Assembly (NCBI RefSeq): GCF_018642165.1
Contig: NZ_JAHHZM010000003.1
Span: 372,001 to 436,000, forward strand
Length of the DNA stretch: 64,000 nt
DNA from: Echinicola shivajiensis
Lineage (GTDB): Bacteria; Bacteroidota; Bacteroidia; Cytophagales; Cyclobacteriaceae
Direction: 5' to 3'
Positions 8,759 to 16,915 of this stretch are shown here, piece after piece. The position numbers and the translations under genes are program-made. Each line of letters opens with the position of its first letter. Positions within the stretch are counted from its first letter, which is position 1. The notes under the pieces were generated by a model. The model did not search any database and was not told where the DNA came from. It saw nothing but the letters and a program-made list of their open reading frames with translations.

Positions 8759-9736
8759 TTATTGCCTATGACAATTGGGGACTTCTATAAGTACTTCTTT
8801 TTCATTGATGGTATAATTGATTTTTAGTGCATATTGAATAATGTTTAAGGCATTTTCCAAGGAGGTGTTTTTAAATTCCCCTGTATAAAGGCAGGCGTCA
8901 GTATTTTTATTGAGCTTGAACTGAATGTCGTACCATCTGCTCAACTGTTGAATAACCTCATCCATTTTTGCATTTTTGAATGTCAGGATCCCTTGTCTCC
9001 ATTTGGCCATTTCCGCTGGGTCAAAAGTTTGTGTCTGGCCAAAGCCTGAATCTGGCTTCCAAGTGGCCATTTGGTTTTTGGTCAAATAGATGGTTTTTCC
9101 TTCTTCAAATGATTCTTTGACAGCCACTTTTCCAGTAAAAACAGCCACTTCCATATTTTCTTCTGGATAGGCGCTGATATTAAAGGAGGTGCCTAAGACC
9201 TGAGTGCTCAGATTACCTGACTTGATTAGGAATGGTTTGTTGGGATTACGATGGACTTCAAAAAATGCTTCCCCCTCCAAAGTTACTTCTCTTGTTGCTC
9301 CAAACTTTTCTGGATAGGTAAAGGAAGATCCAGTACTGAGCCAAATTTTAGAGCTGTCTGGTAAAGTAAAGCTACTGACTTGGCCCAGTTTATTGCTGAT
9401 AGTAATCTGCTCAACTGGAACTGTGGCTGGGGCTTCCTTTTGCCAAAATTGTAAGCCAATCAATGCTGCGATCAAAAATGAAGCTGCAATTTTTACAATG
9501 GAGGATAAGGAAATAAGTTGGGCTTTTGCTTTCCTTTTTTGGGGATTCTCAACCGTGTTTTGCTTGATGGATGTCCAAGCGGCTAATTTTCTTTTTTCAC
9601 GGTCAATTTTAAAATGCTGCAACTCTTCCAGGTTAATATCATCATACCACCTGTTAAGCTCCCTTAATTCGTTATCTGAAATGGTTTTATTAAAAAGCTT
9701 TGACACCTGCTTTTTCCAATATTTATTGATTTCCAT
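8759..9736 (-). CDS. FecR-family anti-sigma / signal-transfer protein (locus 1)
   Basis: A 325-residue inner-membrane protein of the FecR family. The N-terminal cytoplasmic part (about 1-85) would bind the ECF sigma factor; a single membrane segment lies at about 88-108 (IAASFLIAALIGLQFW); the periplasmic FecR domain follows with LPDSSKIWLSTGSSFTYPEKF, LEGEAFFEV and VLGTSFNISAYPEE; a C-terminal DUF4974-like STN-type domain (about 245-320) contains YTGEFKNTSLENALNII. The periplasmic part should contact the STN domain of the SusC encoded next. The gene lies 116 bases after the sigma gene on the same strand. Sigma-FecR-SusC order is the standard cell-surface signalling arrangement in this phylum. 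Confidence 0.92.
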   Translation of the reverse strand: MEINKYWKKQVSKLFNKTISDNELRELNRWYDDINLEELQHFKIDREKRKLAAWTSIKQNTVENPQKRKAKAQLISLSSIVKIAASFLIAALIGLQFWQKEAPATVPVEQITISNKLGQVSSFTLPDSSKIWLSTGSSFTYPEKFGATREVTLEGEAFFEVHRNPNKPFLIKSGNLSTQVLGTSFNISAYPEENMEVAVFTGKVAVKESFEEGKTIYLTKNQMATWKPDSGFGQTQTFDPAEMAKWRQGILTFKNAKMDEVIQQLSRWYDIQFKLNKNTDACLYTGEFKNTSLENALNIIQYALKINYTINEKEVLIEVPNCHRQ

Positions 9737-9852
9737 ATTTTATTGATCGGCTTTCAATCAATAGAGATGGAATATTGGAATTGTGTCTATTCAGAATGTG
9801 TTATGGAATTTTTAAGTATCAGCTCTGTTATGTAACCTATCGGTAATATGGA

Positions 9853-10437
9853 TTAACTGAAAAGCAACAATAGTAAGCCGGATAGGGCGATATCTTCAGC
9901 TAGTTGTTTCTTAAACGTGCCGGTTGCTTTGGCAAGATGGGTCCTTACTGTAGAAGGGGCAATATTAAAATTGTTCGCAATTTCTTCAACCGACATATTT
10001 TGGGTCCTATTCATCAGGAAAATTTCGCGACACCTCGGTGGTAGGGTTTCCGTGATGTTGGCTATTTTGTCATACAATTCATCAAATTCCATTAAAGAGA
10101 ACCCATTTATTTCATGGAAAGGCTCTTGGTTTCCATCAGAATTTAATTCTTCAAATTGTTGGTCTTTTTGGGCGACCATCTTAAAAAATCCATATTTGAT
10201 CATGGTAACCAAATAGGCTTTAAGTTCTGTTTTTATTTTAATGCTTTGTCTGTATTTCCACAAGCTGATAAAAACCTCTTGAGTAAGGTCCTGGGCTAAA
10301 TCGGGACTTTTGGTTTTATTGATCGCAATATCAAAAAGGGTATCCCAATAGCGATTAAAGATTTCTTGGAATGCCGAATGGTCTTCCTTTAGGGCCATTG
10401 AGGTAAAAAGTTCGGTATCACTTACTGTTCTGCTCAT
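9853..10437 (-). CDS. ECF-type RNA polymerase sigma factor (locus 1)
   Basis: A 194-residue ECF sigma factor. Region 2 covers roughly residues 15-85 (FQEIFNRYWDTLFDIAINKT, then DLAQDLTQEVFISLWKYR) and region 4 roughly 125-180 (LPPRCREIFLMNRTQNMSVE, then IANNFNIAPSTVRTHL). It ends in a strongly hydrophobic tail, IALSGLLLLLFS, which is not part of region 4 and recurs in the two other SusC-linked sigma factors in this window. It is the first gene of the minus-strand locus and its target is expected to be the susC promoter of the same locus. Confidence 0.93.
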   Translation of the reverse strand: MSRTVSDTELFTSMALKEDHSAFQEIFNRYWDTLFDIAINKTKSPDLAQDLTQEVFISLWKYRQSIKIKTELKAYLVTMIKYGFFKMVAQKDQQFEELNSDGNQEPFHEINGFSLMEFDELYDKIANITETLPPRCREIFLMNRTQNMSVEEIANNFNIAPSTVRTHLAKATGTFKKQLAEDIALSGLLLLLFS

Positions 10438-10453
10438 GAGACTAAGTTTGAGT

Positions 10454-10461
10454 CAAATTTA
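10454..10461 (-). promoter_or_regulatory. Possible -7 promoter element upstream of the locus 1 sigma gene
   Basis: On the minus strand TAAATTTG matches the Bacteroidota -7 consensus TAnnTTTG exactly and lies about 16 bases before the ATG at 10437. No convincing TTG-type -33 element is found at the normal distance, so this may be chance or a regulated promoter. The overlapping octamer ATTTGACT also occurs near two other regulatory genes in the window. Confidence 0.3.
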
Positions 10462-10533
10462 AAGTGAAGTATATGAACTTGTGGCAGGAGAGGAGTTAAG
10501 AAAAGGTTAATAAAAATATAGACACGGGATTTA

Positions 10534-11397
10534 TTATTTCTTTTTGATAGCAACATAGCTCTTCAGATGGGATTTTGTTTGGCCACCATAGCTTCCAGAA
10601 ATTGGTAGGGTCAATTCAGGAATATAACTTATGGCCAAGGGGATATGATAAGCATCGGTCAATAGACCTAGGCTTGGGTCCAATCCTATCCATCCAGCCC
10701 CTGGGCAAAAGACTTCTACCCAGGCATGTAATTCATGGTTTTCTTCCAGTTCTGGGTTATAAGCATAGCCACTGACAAACCTGCTGGCCAGCCCAATGCT
10801 TCTCAGCATATTGATCAACAGCCAAGACAAATCCCTACAAGATCCTTTTTTTTCGGCCAGCGTTTTCTCTGGACTCCAGACACCTGATTCATGTCTGATA
10901 ATATGTTGACAACTGCGGTGGATTTCAGCAGTGATTTCGACCAAAAATGATACAATACCAGTGGCTTGGGCCTTAATGTTTTTTGTTTTGTTAAATAATA
11001 AATCTGATTGAGGATGCTTTAGGTAGGGGGCAAGAAAATCCATTTCTTTAATGCTGTAATTAAAGTTTAGCTCCCCATTTTCATTAATGCCCTCAAAGCC
11101 ATTATCAAGGATAAAATCAAATGGGTTTACCGGAAGAATCTTCAGTTCGGTTTTAATATCAATTTCAAAAAGTTGGGTTGGTTTGTCGAACCAAATATGC
11201 TGGCATAGATTCCCTTCCATATCCATACGATGATTGATGCCCAGGGGTGATGGATTGATATGGGATTCATAACTCAGGACTTTGTAATAGCTGCGCATGG
11301 CAGGAGTCAGCAAAATCTTTTGGGGATTGAGTATTATTTCCTGATCATACCGGTATTGGGTAAGGTGGTGTATATTAAGAAGGTACTCAGAGTTCAT
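10534..11397 (-). CDS. Transglutaminase-like cysteine peptidase family protein of the Anbu operon
   Basis: A 287-residue cytoplasmic protein of the COG1305 group. An N-terminal beta-rich domain (about 1-115, HHLTQYRYDQEIILNPQKI) is followed by a transglutaminase-like core with a complete catalytic triad: C187 in KKGSCRDLSW, H224 in ELHAWVEVF and D240 in IGLDPSLGLL. Members may act as peptidases, amidases or crosslinkers. The start overlaps the end of the Anbu gene by 11 bases, so translation is probably coupled. It is the last gene of a four-gene operon of ATP-grasp, alpha-E, Anbu and transglutaminase, a combination known from many bacteria and proposed to make and process a peptide or peptide tag. 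Confidence 0.88.
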   Translation of the reverse strand: MNSEYLLNIHHLTQYRYDQEIILNPQKILLTPAMRSYYKVLSYESHINPSPLGINHRMDMEGNLCQHIWFDKPTQLFEIDIKTELKILPVNPFDFILDNGFEGINENGELNFNYSIKEMDFLAPYLKHPQSDLLFNKTKNIKAQATGIVSFLVEITAEIHRSCQHIIRHESGVWSPEKTLAEKKGSCRDLSWLLINMLRSIGLASRFVSGYAYNPELEENHELHAWVEVFCPGAGWIGLDPSLGLLTDAYHIPLAISYIPELTLPISGSYGGQTKSHLKSYVAIKKK

Positions 11398-12130
11398 TCA
11401 GCGGTTTTTCTTTTTCGTGAAAAGCTTTTTTTAACACCTCTGCCGGAAGTTCATTGATGGCGCTTTTTAGGCGGCTGTTCCAAAAATCGGAAATATGCAC
11501 CAGCTCATTTTGTTCAAATCGCTGTTCTTTGATTTCAAACTTGTCATTTTCCAGAATGACTGTGTCTATAGGGAAGGCAACATCATTAGCAGATATTCTA
11601 GTAGCGTCAAAGGCCAAAAAGGCACTTTTTAAGGCGAAATCCAGGGTTTCATCATAGGTGAGCGATCTTCTAAGTACGGGATTTCCAAATCCTGTGTTTC
11701 CAATAATAACAAAGGGGGTTCCCTTTATAATCTCTATCCAGTTTCCCTGTGGATAGAGCAGGTAGAGTTTGGGTTCTGTATCATCCTGCAATTGTCCGCC
11801 GATGATAGCGTGAAGGTTGAAGTTCAGTCCAGAAGCTTCCAGGTCTTCCTTGTCCTCTTTGGCCACTCTTTTGATTTGATTACCAAGTTCATTGACAGCC
11901 TGATAGAGTTTGTTAAACTGGTCATCCTGATGCTTGATGACCTCTGTAAAATAAGTTATGGCCTTATCACGAACAGATCTGAGACCTGAAGTCATGACAA
12001 AGTAGGAATGCTTCCGCTTGTTTACCACATAGACTTTCTTCGCTGTCGTGGTTTCATTTCCAGAAGTGATACGGGTATCAGAGAGGCCTACGATACCGTG
12101 TTTGGTTTTGATGCCTAAACAAAAGGTCAT
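11387..12130 (-). CDS. Anbu, bacterial proteasome-like peptidase subunit
   Basis: A 247-residue protein of the Anbu family (COG3484), the ancestral beta-subunit relative of the 20S proteasome. It begins Met-Thr, so removal of Met exposes a threonine nucleophile without a propeptide. The supporting residues are in place: Asp18 in GLSDTRIT and lysines 31-32 in TTAKKVYVV, matching Asp17 and Lys33 of proteasome numbering. The GNTGFGNPVLRRSLTYDETL segment is typical of Anbu. Its start overlaps the preceding alpha-E gene by 4 bases (ATGA type) and its end overlaps the transglutaminase gene by 11. Published Anbu structures show open-ring or helical assemblies; the natural substrate is still unclear. 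Confidence 0.9.
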   Translation of the reverse strand: MTFCLGIKTKHGIVGLSDTRITSGNETTTAKKVYVVNKRKHSYFVMTSGLRSVRDKAITYFTEVIKHQDDQFNKLYQAVNELGNQIKRVAKEDKEDLEASGLNFNLHAIIGGQLQDDTEPKLYLLYPQGNWIEIIKGTPFVIIGNTGFGNPVLRRSLTYDETLDFALKSAFLAFDATRISANDVAFPIDTVILENDKFEIKEQRFEQNELVHISDFWNSRLKSAINELPAEVLKKAFHEKEKPLNEL

Positions 12131-13107
12131 TCTTGTTCTTGGTTTTGAGGGCTTGTACTAGGTTTTAGTTGAAAGAAATTTAACTCAATTTCCCTAGAAA
12201 TAATATTTATTTTTTGCTGTAAATCATCAATGGATTCATGTAGCCCTTGTTGGATTATGTCACTGATATCGCTAAAGCCCAGTTTGGACCTGAGGGCACC
12301 AATTTCCTTCTCTGCAGAATTTTTGAATTCATTGGTGTTGGACTCAGTAATCATATGAAGGCAATCCTCCGCTTCTTTAAGGCAGAAATATATTGATCGT
12401 GGAAATCTTCGGTTAAAGATGAGAAATTCCAGAACTTTGGTGGAGCTGATGGTCCCATACATCCTTCGGTAGGTGTTGAATGCTGTAACGGATTTTAGCA
12501 GCGCCATCCAGTGAAGGAAGTCCAAAGGGCTGCCCACCTCCTGAGGGGAGGGGAGTAGCATATGGTATTTGACGTCCAGTATCCTGCTGGTTTTATCAGC
12601 CCTTTCCAAGTACATGCCCAATTGCCTGAAATACCAACCTTCGGTTCTTGCGACAGTGCTATCTGTAAGTCCATATAACAATTGTATTTGATTTTTGATA
12701 TTGTCAAAAAAGCTTCGTGGATCCTTTTTGTCCCATATTTTTCTCTCTGAGGCATTGTTGACATAATGATAAAGCTCATTGATCTTTTCCCAAGTTTCTT
12801 TGCTGAGGTTTTCTCTGACTATTCTTGAATTTTCCCTAGCATAAGTAATGGAGGATAAAATGGAGTTGGGGTTTTCCTTGTCCAAGGTTAGGAAATAGAT
12901 TACTTGCTTTTTGTCAAAACCTTCATTCTTTACCATATAATTATCCTGGTCACCTGTGGCAAAGACGAGCGGTTCCCATTGGGCCTTCAGTCCTGGTGGT
13001 AGATCCAACATAAGGTTGAAGTTTACATCTATAAACCGGGCATAGTTTTCCGCCCTTTCTAGGTATCTTCCTAGCCAATATATTGAGTTTGCAACGCGAC
13101 TTAGCAT
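12127..13107 (-). CDS. Alpha-E domain protein (COG2307) of the Anbu operon
   Basis: A 326-residue, almost wholly helical protein. It starts with the family hallmark MLSRVANSIYWLGRYLERAE and contains ENSRIVRENLSKETWEKIN, typical of the alpha-E family. No catalytic residues are known for this family; it always travels with the circularly permuted ATP-grasp protein and often with transglutaminase and Anbu, so it is thought to be a partner or scaffold of the ligase. It lies 14 bases after the ATP-grasp gene and overlaps Anbu by 4 bases, which supports one transcript and coupled translation. Confidence 0.9.
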   Translation of the reverse strand: MLSRVANSIYWLGRYLERAENYARFIDVNFNLMLDLPPGLKAQWEPLVFATGDQDNYMVKNEGFDKKQVIYFLTLDKENPNSILSSITYARENSRIVRENLSKETWEKINELYHYVNNASERKIWDKKDPRSFFDNIKNQIQLLYGLTDSTVARTEGWYFRQLGMYLERADKTSRILDVKYHMLLPSPQEVGSPLDFLHWMALLKSVTAFNTYRRMYGTISSTKVLEFLIFNRRFPRSIYFCLKEAEDCLHMITESNTNEFKNSAEKEIGALRSKLGFSDISDIIQQGLHESIDDLQQKINIISREIELNFFQLKPSTSPQNQEQE

Positions 13108-13121
13108 AAATTGAATTTAGT

Positions 13122-14546
13122 TTAATATAATACCCATGTATCCTTACTTCCACCGCCTTGTGAACTATTGACCACAAGGGATCCCTTTTTCAATGCGACA
13201 CGACTTAATGCGCCCGGAACGGCTTCTATTTCCTCACCATAAAGTACGTAAGGCCTCAAGTCCACATGTCTACATTCCAGTCCATCTTCTGTAAGTGTAG
13301 GAACGGTAGATAATGATAGGGTGGGTTGGGCGATATAATTATTAGGATTATTCTTTATGAGCTGCCTGAATTTTTCATGTTCTTCAGGGCCTGATTTAGG
13401 ACCGATCAACATGCCATAACCTCCAGCGGCATTGGTTTCCTTCACTACCAATTCCTCAATATGGTCCAATACATATTGCCTCTCATCAGGTTTACGGCAT
13501 AGATATGTGGGGACATTATTTAAGATAGGCGTTTCATTAAGGTAGAATTTAATGATGTCTGGTACATAAGCATAAACAGCCTTATCATCAGCCACTCCCG
13601 TTCCAGGGGCATTGGCCAGTGCAATATTCCCTGCTTTGTAGGCTTCGAAAATTCCCGGAATGCCAAGCATGGAATCCGGATTAAAAACAAGCGGATCTAA
13701 AAAGGTGTCATCAATCCGTCTGTAAAGAACATCTATAGGTTCAAAGCCATTTGTGGTTTGCATATAGACTTTTTTGTCCTTAACAATAAGATCCTCGCCT
13801 GTAACCAATTCAGCCCCCATTTGAAGGGCTAAATAAGAATGTTCAAAATAGGCTGAATTAAAAATGCCGGGGGTGAGTACCCCTACCACTGGTTTTTCCT
13901 TGTTAGAAAGATGCTGGAGCATTTGTAAAAGACGGGTAGGATAGTTGGAAACAGGCATTACACCGGCTTTGTTGATTAAATCGGGGAAAGCCCGTTTGAT
14001 GATTTCGCGGCTTTCAAGCATGTAGGAGACCCCTGATGGACAGCGGAGATTGTCCTCAAGAACAAAATATTCCCCGCTGTTATCTCGGATAAGGTCTGTG
14101 CCTGTAATATGACACCAAATACCTTTTGGAGGAGTAATGCCCATACAAGGTTTTAAAAAATCCTTACTGTTTTCAATTAGGTCCCTAGGCACTATCCCAT
14201 CATTTAAGATTTCCTGTTGATTATAAATGTCTTGGATGAAAAGATTGAGCGCCTTGATTCGTTGTTTCAGGCCTGCCTCTAATTGTAACCACTCCTTATT
14301 GGCAATTATCCTTGGGATAATATCCAAATGGAGTATTTTTTCCAATCCCTGTTCATTATGGTAGACATTGAAAGTCATCCCCATGGCCAATTGGGTTTTA
14401 TTGGCAGAGAATTGGAGTTGTTTCAGTTTTTTAGGTCCTGTCTTTTTTAGCAGTTTTTCGAAGGTTTTATAATGTTCCCTACAGGAACCATTTTCATCGA
14501 ACATCTCATCAAAAAGACCGGCACAGTCGTAATTGCTTAAATCCAT
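13122..14546 (-). CDS. Circularly permuted type 2 ATP-grasp protein (COG2308)
   Basis: A 474-residue protein of the circularly permuted ATP-grasp family. Landmarks are MTFNVYHNEQG near residue 95, the block HITGTDLIRDNSGEYFVLED, the adjoining NLRCPSGVSYMLE, and the C-terminal AAGGYGMLIGP loop and LRPYVLYGEEI. ATP-grasp enzymes join a carboxylate to an amine or thiol by way of an acyl phosphate; here the product is thought to be a peptide or amide, but it has not been established for this subfamily as far as I know. It is the first gene of the minus-strand Anbu operon. The 284 bases upstream, shared with the divergent sigma gene of locus 2, must hold its promoter, but no clear match to the phylum consensus is visible. 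Confidence 0.9.
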   Translation of the reverse strand: MDLSNYDCAGLFDEMFDENGSCREHYKTFEKLLKKTGPKKLKQLQFSANKTQLAMGMTFNVYHNEQGLEKILHLDIIPRIIANKEWLQLEAGLKQRIKALNLFIQDIYNQQEILNDGIVPRDLIENSKDFLKPCMGITPPKGIWCHITGTDLIRDNSGEYFVLEDNLRCPSGVSYMLESREIIKRAFPDLINKAGVMPVSNYPTRLLQMLQHLSNKEKPVVGVLTPGIFNSAYFEHSYLALQMGAELVTGEDLIVKDKKVYMQTTNGFEPIDVLYRRIDDTFLDPLVFNPDSMLGIPGIFEAYKAGNIALANAPGTGVADDKAVYAYVPDIIKFYLNETPILNNVPTYLCRKPDERQYVLDHIEELVVKETNAAGGYGMLIGPKSGPEEHEKFRQLIKNNPNNYIAQPTLSLSTVPTLTEDGLECRHVDLRPYVLYGEEIEAVPGALSRVALKKGSLVVNSSQGGGSKDTWVLY

Positions 14547-14944
14547 GTGTGGTTTGTTATGGTCGTATATGAAAAATAAAGTTCTATTATTAAACTAATG
14601 AAAATGAGGTGGATATCAAAATTTTTAATTTAGATATAAAGTGAGGCTTGTATATGGTAATAGCTCTTTTTTCTAAGCTAATTGGACTATGATATTTGTC
14701 ACTATAATCGGTTAACTAAAATGGTTTAGCATTTGGTAATGAAATGTTAACTTATTATGTTTAAGGCAGTTTATTCCAATAATGTCTTTATGAGATTGAA
14801 ATAAACAAAAAGTCATTAAGTGTTGTCTTTTTGAATAATACGACTCTTAACAATAACCTTATAAACCAAATGATACCTAGCAAAGCATTAGAGGACTTTT
14901 CAATTTCCAATGACAATTATGTGGATGAGGGAAATTCCAGTTCC

Positions 14945-15535
14945 ATGAATGAAAGGGAATCTGATGTTTGGAGGGAATTCCAGCAAGGAAGCGAGTTGGC
15001 TCTGGCCAAGATTTTTAATGCGTATGCCCATAATTTGTATAATTATGGTAGACAACTAACTGGTCATGAAGATTTGGTAAATGACGCAATACAAGATGTG
15101 TTTTATCAATTGATCAAGAGCAAGCATAAGATTTCTGCTGCAAATTCAATCAAATACTATTTGTATAGTAGTTTTAGGAGAAGGCTTATGCGCCTTTTAA
15201 AGCAGAAAAGAAAAATGATTTGTGAGGATAACCTTGAAAAAGAAGGGCAGTTTTTGATAAGTATAGATCCTGACTATCATTCTATCCAAACCATGTTTAC
15301 CGTGGATCAGAAAAAAATCCTTGAGGAAGCCTGTAACCAACTTCCATTACGACAAAGAGAGGTGCTATCCCTGTATTTTTTTGAAGGTCTATCCTATAAG
15401 GAAATTGCAAGTGTAATGGATTTTTCCCAAGTAAAATCAGCAAGAAAGCTGTTATATAGGGCCCTTGAAAATCTTAATGTTAGATTACATAAGCACAAAG
15501 ATATTTTAAGGATACTGTTTGTGTTTGTAAGCTAA
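14945..15535 (+). CDS. ECF-type RNA polymerase sigma factor (locus 2, mannan)
   Basis: An ECF sigma factor with region 2 (FQQGSELALAKIFNAYAHNL, then DAIQDVFYQLIKSK) and region 4 (CNQLPLRQREVLSLYFFEGL, then YKEIASVMDFSQVKSARKLL). The frame stays open upstream to a TTG at 14831 and an ATG at 14870, but the ATG at 14945 gives 196 residues, nearly the same as the two sibling sigma factors here (194 and 197), and removes a low-complexity Asn-rich leader, so it is preferred. The C terminus is hydrophobic (ILRILFVFVS) as in the siblings. It heads the alpha-mannan locus and should control it with the FecR encoded about 290 bases downstream. Confidence 0.88.
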   Translation: MNERESDVWREFQQGSELALAKIFNAYAHNLYNYGRQLTGHEDLVNDAIQDVFYQLIKSKHKISAANSIKYYLYSSFRRRLMRLLKQKRKMICEDNLEKEGQFLISIDPDYHSIQTMFTVDQKKILEEACNQLPLRQREVLSLYFFEGLSYKEIASVMDFSQVKSARKLLYRALENLNVRLHKHKDILRILFVFVS

Positions 15536-15826
15536 TGAATAATTTTTCCATTTATACCCAAGGATGCGGTCCCAAATCAATTGTTTATGTGAAAAGAAGA
15601 CTTGGGTAATCGATGTCTTCATCAAAATGATCATTTCGTTAAGCTTTTAGTTTTATAAGAAAAATAGCCGGCTTACATCATGCGTTATCATCGATGAGCG
15701 TAAAGCAATATTACGAATGTGAAAAAAGTTTAAAAAAAAATTGTATTTGACTGGGGTTACTTTTTTAGTGCATGTCTCTTAAAGAATGAAAGAGAAAAAA
15801 TAGACTTAAAATAACCTGATCTGTCA

Positions 15827-16870
15827 ATGAAATTTGACCCTAATAATGAATCAGACTTTTTGAAACACCCACTTTTTCTAAAGTGGATAAAAGCCCCCAA
15901 TGCAGAGTTGGATAGGTTTTGGAATGCTTGGAGCAAGAAGCATCCTGAAAAACAGTCAATGATGCTGAGGGCAAAGGAACTTTCAAAATCCTTGATGTGG
16001 AAGAATAAATATTCCATGAAGCAGGAGCGTCACGAGAAGATGCTTGATAATCTTATACTGTTTAATTCCAAATGGGAGCATGAGCAAAAAATAAAGCAAT
16101 TAAATAGTACAAAGGATTCAAGTCAGCTAAAATGGTGGTTGGCTACTGCTGCCTCTATATTGTTACTGGGCTTTTTGACTTTGAGTTATTTTGAATTTGG
16201 AGAAGGTTCGAAAAACCATCAACAAGAATCCATTTGGATTACAAAAACAGCTGCAAAAGGAATCAAGAAAATCGTCCATTTACCTGATGGTTCTGCAATA
16301 ACCCTAAATTCTGATAGTGAGATAAGATACCCCTCTAGTTTTGAAAAGGAGCGTACGGTGGAATTGAAGGGACAGGCATTTTTTGAGGTAGTCAAAAACC
16401 CAGATCTGCCTTTTAGTGTCCATAGTGGTGATTTAAAGACCACCGTCTTAGGAACTTCTTTTGATGTTAGCGCCTATCCCGAAGACCAGGAATTTCATGT
16501 GGCAGTGGTGACAGGTAAGGTAAAAGTCGATACGGAAAATGGTGTTTCTACCATGATAACTCCAGAGGAAGCTACTTATTACGATACCCAGAAGCAATCT
16601 CTTACCAAAGGTTCCTACGATTATAATCATTTGATCGGCTGGAAAGAACGCATCCTCAAATTTCAGGAAGAACCCTATTCGCGTGTTTTTGATCGGCTAT
16701 CCAGATGGTATAATGTAAGCTTTGATTTTTCGGATGAAGCCATTTTTCCTGGAAAATACAGCGGTGAGTTTAGAAATGAGAGCCTTGAGAATGTACTGAA
16801 AGGTATGCAGTATTCTTTGGGTTTTGATTATGAAATCAAGGATGGAAAAGTAAAAATCAATCAAAAATAA
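15827..16870 (+). CDS. FecR-family anti-sigma / signal-transfer protein (locus 2)
   Basis: A 347-residue FecR-family protein. A long cytoplasmic N-terminal part (about 1-100) is followed by one membrane segment at about 105-123 (LATAASILLLGFLTLSYF), the periplasmic FecR domain (LPDGSAITLNSDSEIRYPSS, LKGQAFFEV, VLGTSFDVSAYPED) and a C-terminal DUF4974-like domain (YSGEFRNESLENVLKGMQY). It would hold the locus 2 sigma factor and receive the signal from the STN domain of the SusC encoded 45 bases downstream. Unlike loci 1 and 3, no hairpin is seen between fecR and susC here. The 291 bases before it contain an A-run and the octamer ATTTGACT at 15745-15752 but no gene. Confidence 0.92.
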   Translation: MKFDPNNESDFLKHPLFLKWIKAPNAELDRFWNAWSKKHPEKQSMMLRAKELSKSLMWKNKYSMKQERHEKMLDNLILFNSKWEHEQKIKQLNSTKDSSQLKWWLATAASILLLGFLTLSYFEFGEGSKNHQQESIWITKTAAKGIKKIVHLPDGSAITLNSDSEIRYPSSFEKERTVELKGQAFFEVVKNPDLPFSVHSGDLKTTVLGTSFDVSAYPEDQEFHVAVVTGKVKVDTENGVSTMITPEEATYYDTQKQSLTKGSYDYNHLIGWKERILKFQEEPYSRVFDRLSRWYNVSFDFSDEAIFPGKYSGEFRNESLENVLKGMQYSLGFDYEIKDGKVKINQK

Positions 16871-16915
16871 AATGGCTTAGCGGCCGACATATTTAAATTA
16901 AATAATCCCAAAATA

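Noticed and set aside
14831-14944. Longer N terminus of the locus 2 sigma factor from the TTG at 14831
   Set aside because: The extra residues are low-complexity and absent from sibling sigma factors; the ATG at 14945 gives the normal length. The ATG at 14870 remains possible.
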